The notes: generated by a model from the sequence alone, not told the origin. A DNA stretch of 62,204 nucleotides from Actinoallomurus sp. (GCA_025964625.1 JAOPYL010000243.1:1-62204); one strand, 5' to 3'; counted from the first letter of the stretch, positions 17,874 to 28,416 are shown. Translations and numbers: made by a program.

Positions 17874-18084
17874 GAACGCCTTTCGGAGTCGCGGGATCGT
17901 TCACAGTCTAGGGCTCTCCTGCCTGGGTGAACGCCCCGGCGGTGCGATCAGCGGGTCAGGAGGGTCTGAGGGGGCCCTGGAGCTCAACGGGTAGTACGCG
18001 GGGACTTTTATCGCTTTGAGATCTTGAATCGGCATGATTCATCATCTGCCGTAATCCTCCCCTCCTCCCCCCGAGAGGTCCCGC

Positions 18085-18990
18085 ATACGCCCAGCCGCCG
18101 CGCTGACCGGAATCGCGACCGTCGCCATCGGACTGGCTCCGATCTCAGGTGCGACCGCGAGCACCACCCCGTCCGCCAAGGCGCCGTCGTCGTGCGGAGC
18201 GCGGTCCGCCGCCCGCAGCACGTCCAAGGACGCCCGGCCGCGCGACAAGAACGACGTGTCACCCGCCCAGGCGGCCGCCCTGGAGCGGCAACTCGACCAG
18301 CTGGTCGGACAGCGGGCGTCGGCGCTCGCGACGACCACCCACCGGGTGCCGGTGTACTTCCACGTCATCCGCACCGGGAAGGGCAAGACCGGCGACGTCA
18401 GCCGGACGCGCATCGACGACCAGATCTCGGTGATGAACAGCGCCTACGGCAAGTCCGAAACCGGCTTCTCCTTCTATCTGAAGGGCCGCGACTGGACGAC
18501 CAACACCGCGTGGTTAAAGGCGCCGGACACGTACGAGAAGCAGATCAAGTCCAAGCTGCGCAAGGGCGACGCCGGAACGCTCAACGTCTACACCGCCTCG
18601 CTGCAGGACGGCCTGCTCGGCTGGGCGACCTTCCCCTGGCAGTACAAGGGCGACCCTGCGATGGACGGCGTCATGGTCCACTACGGCTCGCTGCCCGGCG
18701 GGTCGATCACGCACTACAACGTCGGCCAGTCGGCCACCCACGAGACCGGTCACTGGCTGGGGCTGTACCACACCTTCGAGGGCGGCTGCACGAGCCCGGG
18801 TGACTACGTGAGCGACACGCCGTACGAGTCGGAGCCGGCGTACAAGTGCCCGACCAGCCGGGACACCTGCACCGCCGCGGGCAAGGACACGGTCCACAAC
18901 TACATGGACTACTCCTACGACACCTGCATGACCCAGTTCAGCAAGGGACAGGCGTCGCGCATGCAGAAGGAGTGGGCGGCCTACCGGTGA
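18085..18990 (+). CDS. secreted M43-type zinc metalloprotease, apparent ATA start
   Basis: Zinc motif HETGHWLGLYH (HExxHxxGxxH) and Met-turn NYMDYSYDTCM mark a pappalysin/cytophagalysin (M43) metzincin. Cys pairs near the active site suit an extracellular enzyme. The only annotatable start codon in frame, GTG 18256, would remove the export signal. Just upstream the same frame encodes a classic signal peptide (RPAAALTGIATVAIGLAPI, then SGATA) preceded by GAGAGG and, 6 nt later, ATA at 18085. A stop lies above. So the true start appears to be ATA, or ATG has been lost by mutation or read error. Confidence 0.75.
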   Translation: MRPAAALTGIATVAIGLAPISGATASTTPSAKAPSSCGARSAARSTSKDARPRDKNDVSPAQAAALERQLDQLVGQRASALATTTHRVPVYFHVIRTGKGKTGDVSRTRIDDQISVMNSAYGKSETGFSFYLKGRDWTTNTAWLKAPDTYEKQIKSKLRKGDAGTLNVYTASLQDGLLGWATFPWQYKGDPAMDGVMVHYGSLPGGSITHYNVGQSATHETGHWLGLYHTFEGGCTSPGDYVSDTPYESEPAYKCPTSRDTCTAAGKDTVHNYMDYSYDTCMTQFSKGQASRMQKEWAAYR

Positions 18991-18998
18991 CCACCGGG

Positions 18999-20729
18999 TC
19001 AGGACACGCCCTCCGCCGGCTGCTCCAGGCGGAGGGCGGCCGGGGCGCCGGCGGGGACGACGGGGTTCTTCGGCGCCACCGGCCTCAGCCGCTCGTAGGC
19101 CGAGCCGAGGTCCGGGCGGGCGTCCGCCTCGCCGCGGTTGGGCCAGAACGCCATGGCGCGCTCGGCCTGCGCGGTGATGGTCAGCGACGGGTTCACCCCG
19201 AGGTTGGCCGAGACGGTGGAGCCGTCCACGATGTGCAGGCCCGGGTGGCCGTGCACCCGGTGGTAGGGGTCGATCACCCCGTCCCGCGGTGACGCCCCGA
19301 TCGTGCAGCCGCCGATGAAGTGCGCGGTCGTCGGGATGTTGAACAGGTCGAGCCAGGTGCCGCCCGCCATCCCGCCCATCTCCTCGGCCAGCATCCGGAC
19401 CGCGCGGTGCGCCACCGGGATCCACGTCGGGCTCGCCTCGCCATGCCCCCGTCGCACCCGCATGCCACGCCCGGACGCCGAGGGCTCGATGGTGATCGAG
19501 TTGTCCCGCGTCTGCATGACCAGCGCGACGATCGTCCGCCGCGACCAGTTGCGCAGGTTCGGCAGCCGCACCAGATCCAGCGGGCGCGCCACCGCCTGCC
19601 CGAGGAACTTCGCCCACCGGGGTGTACGGCCGCCGCCGTCGATCAGCAGCGAGCGCAGCGCCCCCATGGCGTTCGAGCCGGGGCCGTACCGGGTGGGCTC
19701 GATGTGCGTGTGCTCGTCCGGGTGGACCGAGGAGGTGATCGCCACCCCGCGGGAGTGATCGTCGCCCTTGGCGCCGAACCGCTCCACGCCGAGGATCGCC
19801 TCGGAGTTGGTACGGGTGCGCACGCCGAGACGGTCCGACAGGCCGGCCAGGACGCCGGTCGCCCTCATCCGGTGCAGCAGCTTCTGCGTGCCGTAGGTGC
19901 CCGCCGCGAACACGACGTGCTCGGCCGTGAAGGTGCGCCGCCGGCGGCGCACCCCCCGGCCGGTACGGGTGGTCTCGACGGCGTAGCCGCCCTCGGGCCG
20001 GGGACGCACGGCGGTGACCGTGGTCATCGGCAGCACGTCGGCACCGGCGTGCTCGGCCAGGTACAGGTAGTTCTCGGTGAGCATGTTCTTGGCGCCGACC
20101 CGGCAGCCGGTCATGCAGGAGCCGCATTCGGTGCAGTTCGTGCGGCGCGGGCCCGCGCCGCCGAAGTACGGATCCTCGGTCTCCGCGCCGGGCTCGTCGC
20201 CGAACAGGACGCCGACCGGCGTGACGTGGAAGGTGTCGTCACGGCCCATCCGCTCCGCCACCCGCTTGATCGCGTGGTCGGCCGGGGTCATCGTCGGGTT
20301 GGGCCGGACGCCGAGCATCCGCTTGGCCTGGCCGTAGAACGGCGCCAGCTCGGCCTTCCAGTCGGTGATGTGCCGCCACTGGGGGTCGTCGAAGAACGGC
20401 TGCGGCGGCTCGTACAGCGTGTTGGCGTACACCAGCGACCCGCCGCCGACGCCGGCCCCGGCCAGCACCAGGACGCGCGAGCCCTTCTCGCCGCGCAGCA
20501 GGTGGATGCGTTGGATGCCGGTCATGCCCAGGCCCGGCGCCCAGAGGTACTTCCGGGCCCGCCAGGAGTTCTTCGGCAGGTCCCGGTGGCGTTCGCCGGG
20601 TGCGCCGTCCGGGTCGTCGAACCGGCGGCCCGCTTCGAGCACCCCGACGCGGTACCCCTTCTCGGTGAGGCGCAGCGCCGTGACGCTGCCGCCGAAGCCC
20701 GAGCCGATCACGAGAACGTCGTAGTCCAT
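18999..20729 (-). CDS. GMC family oxidoreductase (cholesterol-oxidase-like)
   Basis: 576 residues. N-terminal FAD motif VLVIGSGFGGSVTALRL, GAGVGGGSLVYAN (GMC signature 1-like), a four-Cys stretch CTECGSCMTGCRVGAKN near residue 200 suggestive of an iron-sulfur or zinc site, and a C-terminal GGCTIGASPRDGVID...DGSTVSANLGVNPSLT matching the GMC C-terminal domain. Probably oxidises an alcohol or sterol. The gap to the upstream aldehyde dehydrogenase is 10 bases, so the two form an operon. Confidence 0.88.
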   Translation of the reverse strand: MDYDVLVIGSGFGGSVTALRLTEKGYRVGVLEAGRRFDDPDGAPGERHRDLPKNSWRARKYLWAPGLGMTGIQRIHLLRGEKGSRVLVLAGAGVGGGSLVYANTLYEPPQPFFDDPQWRHITDWKAELAPFYGQAKRMLGVRPNPTMTPADHAIKRVAERMGRDDTFHVTPVGVLFGDEPGAETEDPYFGGAGPRRTNCTECGSCMTGCRVGAKNMLTENYLYLAEHAGADVLPMTTVTAVRPRPEGGYAVETTRTGRGVRRRRRTFTAEHVVFAAGTYGTQKLLHRMRATGVLAGLSDRLGVRTRTNSEAILGVERFGAKGDDHSRGVAITSSVHPDEHTHIEPTRYGPGSNAMGALRSLLIDGGGRTPRWAKFLGQAVARPLDLVRLPNLRNWSRRTIVALVMQTRDNSITIEPSASGRGMRVRRGHGEASPTWIPVAHRAVRMLAEEMGGMAGGTWLDLFNIPTTAHFIGGCTIGASPRDGVIDPYHRVHGHPGLHIVDGSTVSANLGVNPSLTITAQAERAMAFWPNRGEADARPDLGSAYERLRPVAPKNPVVPAGAPAALRLEQPAEGVS

Positions 20730-20739
20730 GGTGGCACTC

Positions 20740-22320
20740 CTACTTGAGGCGAAGGCGCTTCATCGTCTTCAGCCCACGGGCGAGCATCGCCGCGTACTTC
20801 TCGTACGGCATGCCCATGATCGGCTCGAACCCGAACCAGCGCTGGCTGGCGATCGTCTGGACCTCGGTGTACCTGAGCAGGCCGTCGGAGCCGTGCCGGC
20901 GGCCCACTCCCGAGTCCTTCATACCGCCCATCGGCGCGTCATAGGAGGCGTACGCGGCGGCGTACCCCTCGTTGATGTTGACCGTGCCGGCCTTGATCCG
21001 TGCCGCGAGGCGGCGTCCGCGCGCGACGTCGCCGGTCCAGATGCTGGCGTTGAGCCCGTACTCGGAGTCGTTGGCGCGCTCCACCGCCTCGTCGTCGGCC
21101 GCGAACGGGTACAGCGACACGACCGGGCCGAACGTCTCGCCCCGGCACAGCTCCATCTCCTCGGAGACGCCGGTGAGCACGGTGGGCTCGAAGAAGTACG
21201 GTCCGGCGTCGGGACGCGGCCGGCCGCCTGCGAGGACCTTCGCGCCCTTCGCCACGGCCTCCTCGACGTGCCGGGTGACGGTGTCGAGCTGCCGCTGCGA
21301 GGTCAGCGAGCCCATGTCGGCGTCGTAGTCGGCGCCCAGCCGCATGTTGCGTACGCGGTGGGCGAAGCGCTCGGCGAACCGGTCGTAGATCTTGTCGTGG
21401 ACGTACAGCCGCTCGATCGAGATGCACAGCTGCCCGGCGTTGGTGAAGCACGCGCGGATCGCGCCCTGCGCCGCCCGCTCGATGTCCGCGTCGTCCAGCA
21501 CGATCATCGGGTTCTTGCCGCCGAGCTCCAGCGAGTAGCCGATGAGCCGGGAGGCCGCCTTCTCCGCGATGGCCCGGCCGCCTCGGGTGGAGCCGGTGAA
21601 GGCGATGTAGTCGGCGCCGCCGATCAGCGGATCGCCGATCTCCCCCGGGTCACCGACCACGACCTGCCAGATCTCCGCCGGCATCCCGCACTGGACCAGC
21701 AGGTCGATCGCCCAAAGCGTGGACAGCGCCGTCTGCGTGTCCGGCTTGTGCACGACGGCGTTGCCCGCCAGCAGCGCCGGGACGGCATCGGTGACGCCGA
21801 GAGCCAGCGGGTAGTTCCATGGCGAAATCAGCCCCACCACGCCCTTGGGCTGGCGGAGTTCGAGGGTGCGGGCCACCAGCGGCAGCAGGCTCTGCCTGTG
21901 GTGCGTCCGGAGCAGGCCTGGCGCGCGCCGCGCGTAGTAGAGCGTGCAACCGGCCACGTCCGTGACCTCTTCGAAGGCGTGCCGGCGCGCCTTGCCCGTC
22001 TCCAGCTGAACGATGTCGAGGACCTCGTCACGCCGGTCCAGGATCGCGTCGTGGAATCGGAGGAAGGGCTCGGCCCGCTCGGCCGGGGACAGCTCGGCCC
22101 AGGCGCGCTGCGCCGTCCGGGCCCGCTCGTAGGCGGTCGCCACGTCGCCGGCGCTGGAGAGGGGCAGCTCGGCCAGCGGTTCTCCGGTGAGCGGCGCGAC
22201 GATCCCGGTGGTCGCTCCTCCGGACACGACGCGCCCGGTCAGCCGCTCGATGACCGCCGGGACGGGCGATCCCACAGTGGTTGCGTGCGCTTGGCTGGAA
22301 GGCGCCGCGGTTGCACTCAT
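20740..22320 (-). CDS. NAD(P)-dependent aldehyde dehydrogenase, succinate-semialdehyde type
   Basis: 526 residues. ISPWNYPLALG, the Rossmann loop FTGSTRGGRAIAEKA, catalytic Glu in LELGGKNPMIV and catalytic Cys in NAGQLCISIERLYV are all present. The sequence resembles the NADP-type succinate-semialdehyde dehydrogenase (GabD2) group of actinobacteria. With the downstream GMC oxidoreductase it could carry an alcohol through aldehyde to acid. TAGGCT at 22328-22333 lies 7 nt before the ATG, so translation may be leaderless. A divergent TetR gene probably controls it. Confidence 0.9.
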   Translation of the reverse strand: MSATAAPSSQAHATTVGSPVPAVIERLTGRVVSGGATTGIVAPLTGEPLAELPLSSAGDVATAYERARTAQRAWAELSPAERAEPFLRFHDAILDRRDEVLDIVQLETGKARRHAFEEVTDVAGCTLYYARRAPGLLRTHHRQSLLPLVARTLELRQPKGVVGLISPWNYPLALGVTDAVPALLAGNAVVHKPDTQTALSTLWAIDLLVQCGMPAEIWQVVVGDPGEIGDPLIGGADYIAFTGSTRGGRAIAEKAASRLIGYSLELGGKNPMIVLDDADIERAAQGAIRACFTNAGQLCISIERLYVHDKIYDRFAERFAHRVRNMRLGADYDADMGSLTSQRQLDTVTRHVEEAVAKGAKVLAGGRPRPDAGPYFFEPTVLTGVSEEMELCRGETFGPVVSLYPFAADDEAVERANDSEYGLNASIWTGDVARGRRLAARIKAGTVNINEGYAAAYASYDAPMGGMKDSGVGRRHGSDGLLRYTEVQTIASQRWFGFEPIMGMPYEKYAAMLARGLKTMKRLRLK

Positions 22321-22333
22321 GGACGGCAGCCTA

Positions 22334-22349
22334 GAACCTCGTTCGGTTC
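22334..22349. promoter_or_regulatory. operator candidate upstream of the ALDH/GMC operon
   Basis: GAACC-tcgttc-GGTTC inverted repeat directly upstream of the TAGGCT -10 box of the aldehyde dehydrogenase gene. Size and position suit a TetR-family dimer. Confidence 0.4.
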
Positions 22350-22452
22350 CTGGCTACCGCCGGGTAACCGGAGCCGCGTCCCGTCGGCCGATGATCGTCC
22401 AAGCGGGACCTACCCCAAATGCCATTTTGGCGCGTTCCGGAGCCACGATGTT

Positions 22453-22496
22453 GTGTATTTCCTGGTGCACCCTGAGAAATCAGGTGTATTCCGGTG
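22453..22496. promoter_or_regulatory. direct and inverted repeats upstream of the TetR gene
   Basis: Near-identical direct repeats gtgtatttcctggtg (22453-22467) and gtgtattccggtg (22484-22496) lie 31 bases apart, about three helical turns. Between them is a perfect inverted repeat CCTGA-gaaa-TCAGG (22471-22484). This may be a self-regulatory operator for the TetR gene that starts at 22533. Confidence 0.4.
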
Positions 22497-22532
22497 TCTG
22501 AGAGGTCAGCAGCAGACGACGGAAGAGGAAGA

Positions 22533-23168
22533 ATGATCTCCGACCCGGATGGACCCGCTGTCACGGCCGGAGAACAACGCACCGCCCGCCAGGAGAGGCG
22601 CGCCCAGACCCGCGCCGCGCTCCTCGACGCGGCGGAGCGCCTGTGGGCCCAGCATGGCATCCGCGGAGCGTCACTCGACGAGGTCGCCGCCCAGGCCGGA
22701 ATGACCAAGGGTGCGGTCTACTCCAACTTCACCGGCAAGACCGACCTCATCCTCGCGCTGCTCGAGCGCTACACCCAGGGCGATCTCGGGAACGAGATGT
22801 GCCCGAGCCTCCGCGACACCGCCCGTCCACGTGCGGACCGGTGCGCCGACGCGGGCCGGCACTACGCCCGCCGGCTGTCCGCCGAGGAGACCCGCATGAA
22901 AGCGCTGCTCCTGGTGGAGCTCTGGCTCTTCGGCATGCGCGACTTCTCGGCCGGCTGGCGGATCGCCGACTGGTACCACAGCCACCGCGAGGGCCTCGCC
23001 GCCGAGCTCATGCCGGGCGCCGAAGAGCTGTCCGCGCGCGACCGCGCCTCGCTGGCCATGGCGATCGAGTTCGGCCTGGCGCTCCAGCATCTGCTCGACC
23101 CCGACCGTGTGCCGGCCGAGCTGTACGGCTCCGGCATGGACCTCGTCCTCGGACCGGCCCTTCCCTAG
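22533..23168 (+). CDS. TetR family transcriptional regulator
   Basis: 211 residues. The N-terminal helix-turn-helix (about 15-65) reads RAALLDAAERLWAQHG, GASLDEVAAQAGMTKGAVYSNF, a standard TetR pattern. The C-terminal ligand-binding domain is not diagnostic. Divergent from the ALDH/GMC operon, so it most likely represses that operon and itself. The start at ATG 22533 has GGAAGAGGAAGA just upstream; the GTG at 22494 lies in the repeat region. Confidence 0.9.
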   Translation: MISDPDGPAVTAGEQRTARQERRAQTRAALLDAAERLWAQHGIRGASLDEVAAQAGMTKGAVYSNFTGKTDLILALLERYTQGDLGNEMCPSLRDTARPRADRCADAGRHYARRLSAEETRMKALLLVELWLFGMRDFSAGWRIADWYHSHREGLAAELMPGAEELSARDRASLAMAIEFGLALQHLLDPDRVPAELYGSGMDLVLGPALP

Positions 23169-23302
23169 CGGCCGCCGGCTCAGTTGTCCGGGCTGCCGGT
23201 GTCGTCGGCGTAGTCCGGCTCGATGACCGTCTGCGGCAATAGCAACAAATCAGACGAAAAACAAATGCGTGATGCTCTGCGGGTCCGCCGAAAGGCCGCG
23301 GA

Positions 23303-25045
23303 TCAGGGGGTCATGGTGGGGACGATGTCGGGGGCACCGCGACGGGTCGCGTCGGCCTCCTGGTCGCCTTCCTGCGTCTGCGAAATACGCTCGGCCTCAA
23401 TACGCTTCTCGTAGTACTCGATCTCCCGCTCGGTCTGCTCCTTGGACCAGCCGAGTTCGGGCGCCAGCAACTCCGCGACCTCGCGGGCCACGCCGAGTCC
23501 GCGGTCCCAGGTCTCGATCGAGATGCGGGTGCGCCGGGCCAGCACGTCGTTCACATGACGGGCGCCCTCATGGCTGGCGGCGTAGACGATCTCGGCGCGC
23601 AGGTAGTCGTCGGCGCCGTCGATGGGGCGCCCCAGGTCAGGCCGTTCCTTGATGAGGTGGAGCAGGTCCTCGACGAGAGTGCCGTACCGCCGCAGCAGAT
23701 GCTCGATGCGCGCGACGTGCAGTCCCGACGACTCCGACAGCCTGTGGCGGGCGTTCCAGAGCGCCTGGAAACCACCGCCGCCGACCAGGGCGACCTGGTC
23801 GGTGCAGGACCCGGGCACCTTGCCGTCGAGCCCGTGCGCGACCGCGTCGACGGCGTCCTTGGCCATCACCCGGTAGGTGGTGTACTTGCCGCCCGCGACC
23901 ACCACCAGCCCCGGGACGGGATGCGCGACCACGTGCTCGCGGGACAGCTTGGAGGTCTCGTCCGACTCGCCGGACAGGAGGGGACGCAGGCCCGCGTAGA
24001 CCCCTTCGACGTCGTCGTGGGTCAGCGGGACGTTCAGCACGGCGTTGACGTGCTCGAGCACGTAGTCGATGTCGGCCTTGGACGCCGCCGGGTGGTCCTT
24101 GTTCAGGTCCCATGGCGTGTCGGTGGTGCCGAGGATCCAGTGCCGGCCCCACGGGATCACGAACAGCACCGATTTCTCGGTGCGCAGGATGATGCCGCTG
24201 GCGGAGTGGATACGGTCCTTCGGCACCACGAGGTGCACGCCCTTGGAGGCCCGCACGTGGATCTGCCCGCGACCGCCGACCAGCTCCTGGATGTCGTCCG
24301 TCCAGACGCCGGTGGCGTTGACGACCTGCTTGGCGCGGACCTCGGTCTCCCGCTCGGACTCCAGGTCCCGGATGCGGACGCCGGTGACCCGCTCGCCCTC
24401 CCGCAGGAAGCCCACGGCCTGCGTCCGGGAGACGATCTGCGCGCCGTACTCCGCGGCCGTCCGCAGGAGCATCGTGACGTAACGGGCGTCGTCCACCTGG
24501 GCGTCCCAGTACTGGATGGCGCCGACGAAGGAGTCGCGCTTCAGCGACGGCGCGATCCGCAGCGCCTTCGTACGGGTCAGGTGCCGGTGACGCGGGACCC
24601 CACGCGAGGTGCCCATCGACAGGGACAGCCCGTCGTAGAGCGCGACGCCCGCCCCGATGTAAGCACGCTCCCAGATCCGATGGGTCATCGGGAACAGGAA
24701 CGGCACCGGGCGTACGAGGTGGGGCGCGATGCGGCCCAGCAGCAGGCCGCGCTCGGTCAGCGCCTCCCTTACCAGCTCGAAATCGCGCTGCTCGAGGTAG
24801 CGCAGGCCGCCGTGGATCAGCTTGGAGGAGCGCGAGGACGTGCCCGAGGCGAAGTCGCGGGCCTCCACGAGCGCCACGCTCAGACCGCGCGTGGCAGCGT
24901 CCAGGGCCACTCCCGCGCCGACGATGCCGCCGCCGACCACGACGACGTCGAACTCCTCGTCGCTCATCCGGCCCAGCGCGGCCTCGCGCTCGGCCGGGCC
25001 GAGGCGCGAACTCCCGAGCCCGTTGACGGAATCCCCAACTGCCAT
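23303..25045 (-). CDS. glpD: glycerol-3-phosphate dehydrogenase, FAD-dependent
   Basis: 580 residues. FAD-binding motif VVVVGGGIVGAGVALDAATRG near residue 30, the glpD signature (GTSSRSSKLIHGGLRYLEQ), and the C-terminal DAO_C domain. Oxidises glycerol 3-phosphate to dihydroxyacetone phosphate at the membrane and feeds electrons to the quinone pool. GAGGGAG lies about 7 nt before ATG 25045; a longer frame from 25078 starts upstream of this. A sigma-70-type promoter lies at 25077-25105. The 134 bases downstream (23169-23302) hold no gene I can support. Confidence 0.95.
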   Translation of the reverse strand: MAVGDSVNGLGSSRLGPAEREAALGRMSDEEFDVVVVGGGIVGAGVALDAATRGLSVALVEARDFASGTSSRSSKLIHGGLRYLEQRDFELVREALTERGLLLGRIAPHLVRPVPFLFPMTHRIWERAYIGAGVALYDGLSLSMGTSRGVPRHRHLTRTKALRIAPSLKRDSFVGAIQYWDAQVDDARYVTMLLRTAAEYGAQIVSRTQAVGFLREGERVTGVRIRDLESERETEVRAKQVVNATGVWTDDIQELVGGRGQIHVRASKGVHLVVPKDRIHSASGIILRTEKSVLFVIPWGRHWILGTTDTPWDLNKDHPAASKADIDYVLEHVNAVLNVPLTHDDVEGVYAGLRPLLSGESDETSKLSREHVVAHPVPGLVVVAGGKYTTYRVMAKDAVDAVAHGLDGKVPGSCTDQVALVGGGGFQALWNARHRLSESSGLHVARIEHLLRRYGTLVEDLLHLIKERPDLGRPIDGADDYLRAEIVYAASHEGARHVNDVLARRTRISIETWDRGLGVAREVAELLAPELGWSKEQTEREIEYYEKRIEAERISQTQEGDQEADATRRGAPDIVPTMTP

Positions 25046-25076
25046 GTGCGCACTCCCTCGCGTGTCTGCAGCAGCC

Positions 25077-25105
25077 ACGCTATGACGTCACCACCACTGT
25101 CACAA
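25077..25105 (-). promoter_or_regulatory. glpD promoter
   Basis: -35 TTGTGA (25100-25105), 17-base spacer, -10 TAGCGT (25077-25082). The ATG at 25045 is about 25 bases downstream of the expected start site. The spacer contains TGACGTCA. Confidence 0.55.
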
Positions 25106-25151
25106 AACGCTTACCCCCGAACGGAATGCCAGAAAAAGGGCATCCCCCGGG

Positions 25152-26264
25152 TCAGTGCGGTGCGACGACCACCTGGACGCGCTGGAACTCCTTCAGGTCG
25201 GAGTAGCCCGACGTGGCCATCGCGCGGCGCAGCGCGCCGATGAGATTCATCGAGCCGTCGGCGACGTTGGAGGGACCATGAAGGATCTGCTCGAGGGTGC
25301 CGATGGAGCCGAGCTCGAGGCGCGTCCCCCGGGGCAGCTCCTCGTGGTGCGCCTCGCTGCCCCAGTGGAAGCCGTGCCCGGGTGCCTCGGCGGCACGGGC
25401 GAACGGCGAGCCCACCATGACGGCGTCGGCGCCGACCGCGAGGGCCTTGGCGATGTCGCCGGACTGCCGCATGCCACCGTCGGCGATCACATGCACGTAT
25501 CGCCCGCCGGACTCGTCCAGATAGTCGCGCCGGGCCGCCGCCACGTCGGAGACGGCGGTGGCCATCGGCACCGCGACGCCGAGGACGGTACGGGTCGTGT
25601 GCCCGGAGCCGCCGCCGAAGCCGACCAGCACACCCGCCGCGCCGGTCCGCATGAGGTGCAGGGCCGCGGTGTACGTCGCGCAGCCGCCAACGATCACCGG
25701 CACGTCGAGGTCGTAGATGAACTGCTTGAGGTTCAGCGGCTCGGCCCGCCCGGAGACGTGCTCCGCGCTCACGGTGGTGCCCCGGATCACGAAGAGGTCG
25801 ACACCGGCGTCGATGACCGCCTTGTGGTATTGCGCCGTACGCTGCGGCGACAGCCGGGCCGCCACGGTCACGCCCGCTTCGCGGATCTCCTTGATGCGCC
25901 GCCCGATCAGCTCTTCCTTGATCGGCTCGGCGTACAGCTCCTGCAGCCGCCGGGTCGCGGTCGCGTCGTCGAGCGAGGTGATCTCCGTCAGCAGCGACTC
26001 AGGGTTCTCGTAGCGGGCCCACAGCCCCTCGAGGTCGAGCACCGCGAGCCCGCCCAGCCGGCCGATGGCGATCGCCATCGCAGGGCTGACCACGCTGTCC
26101 ATCGGGGCGGCCACCAGGGGCATCTCGAACCGGTATGCGTCGATCTGCCACGCGACGCTGACCTCTTCGGGGTCGCGCGTGCGGCGAGACGGCACGATGC
26201 CGATCTCGTCGAGCGCGTACGCCCGCCGGCCGCTCTTCCCGCGCCCGATCTCAACCTCAGCCAT
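25152..26264 (-). CDS. guaB3: GuaB3 family IMP dehydrogenase-related protein
   Basis: 370 residues, IMPDH-like TIM barrel without the CBS pair, as in the actinobacterial GuaB3 group. MPLVAAPMDSVVSP, VIVGGCATYTAALHLM and HVIADGGMRQSGDIAKALA follow the fold. The active-site loop, which in IMPDH reads GSICTTR with the catalytic Cys, here reads GSGHTTR, so the Cys is His. DLKEFQRVQV at the C-terminus is typical of GuaB3. It probably has no ordinary IMPDH activity, and its role is unknown. It follows guaB after 61 bases on the same strand. Confidence 0.88.
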   Translation of the reverse strand: MAEVEIGRGKSGRRAYALDEIGIVPSRRTRDPEEVSVAWQIDAYRFEMPLVAAPMDSVVSPAMAIAIGRLGGLAVLDLEGLWARYENPESLLTEITSLDDATATRRLQELYAEPIKEELIGRRIKEIREAGVTVAARLSPQRTAQYHKAVIDAGVDLFVIRGTTVSAEHVSGRAEPLNLKQFIYDLDVPVIVGGCATYTAALHLMRTGAAGVLVGFGGGSGHTTRTVLGVAVPMATAVSDVAAARRDYLDESGGRYVHVIADGGMRQSGDIAKALAVGADAVMVGSPFARAAEAPGHGFHWGSEAHHEELPRGTRLELGSIGTLEQILHGPSNVADGSMNLIGALRRAMATSGYSDLKEFQRVQVVVAPH

Positions 26265-26325
26265 CTACGTCCTCTCCCCACAGCTCAGCCGTGACCACGG
26301 GCGTGATCACGGCTGACGAAGTTTC

Positions 26326-27879
<1,554 letters not shown>

Positions 27880-28017
27880 TTAGGGCTCGGTCCTGACTAC
27901 GGAGACCTGCCGGCCCATCCCCGGCACCGTTGCGGTGGTGAACGCCCGTCGCGCCCGCCATATGCCCGGTTCCCGGCGGCCACGCCATACCCGGCGGTCG
28001 CGACTTGCGCCGCCCAG

Positions 28018-28023
28018 TAGCGT
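28018..28023 (+). promoter_or_regulatory. -10 box of a leaderless promoter for the DUF5319 gene
   Basis: TAGCGT, 6 nt before GTG 28030, with no Shine-Dalgarno in between. Confidence 0.4.
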
Positions 28024-28029
28024 GGGTTT

Positions 28030-28416
28030 GTGCACGATGACGCCCCGCTCGATCCCTTCGCGGACGATCCCCAGGACCCGGCCGCCGTGCTCGGCGACCC
28101 GAACGACGAGGTGACACCGCTGAGCGTCACGGAGCGTGAGGACGTCCTCGCGGACCTGTCCGACCTCGAGGTCTTCCGTGCCCTGCTGGAACCGCTGGGC
28201 ATCAAGGGCCTGACGGTCGATTGTGGCGACTGCGGCAAGCCCCACCACATCGACTGGGACCTCCTGTACGGCAACCTCCGCCATCTGCTCGACCAGGGGA
28301 TGGCGCGGGTGCACGAGCCCGCCATCGCCGCCGACCCCAGCGACTACGTCAGCTGGGAGTACGCCCGAGGGTACGTCGACGGCGTGATCGACAGCGAGGA
28401 AGGTCAGTCCAACTGA
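28030..28416 (+). CDS. DUF5319 family protein
   Basis: 128 residues, acidic, conserved in actinobacteria near the guaB/sigD region. It has an N-terminal DPFADDPQDP stretch, a central VDCGDCGKPHHIDWDLLYGN with a CxxC pair that may bind metal, and DPSDYVSWEYARGYVDG near the end. Function unknown. GTG start with a -10-like box 6 nt upstream. Confidence 0.8.
   Translation: MHDDAPLDPFADDPQDPAAVLGDPNDEVTPLSVTEREDVLADLSDLEVFRALLEPLGIKGLTVDCGDCGKPHHIDWDLLYGNLRHLLDQGMARVHEPAIAADPSDYVSWEYARGYVDGVIDSEEGQSN

Noticed and set aside
17941-18060. GGAGCTCAACGGGTAG as a possible tRNA fragment.
   Set aside because: No acceptor, anticodon or T-arm folding follows. I found no tRNA or rRNA genes in the window.
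23169-23302. Minus-strand fragment reading LPQTVIEPDYADDTGSPDN as a possible gene tail.
   Set aside because: Only about 20 codons, no start other than TTG, and no recognised family.
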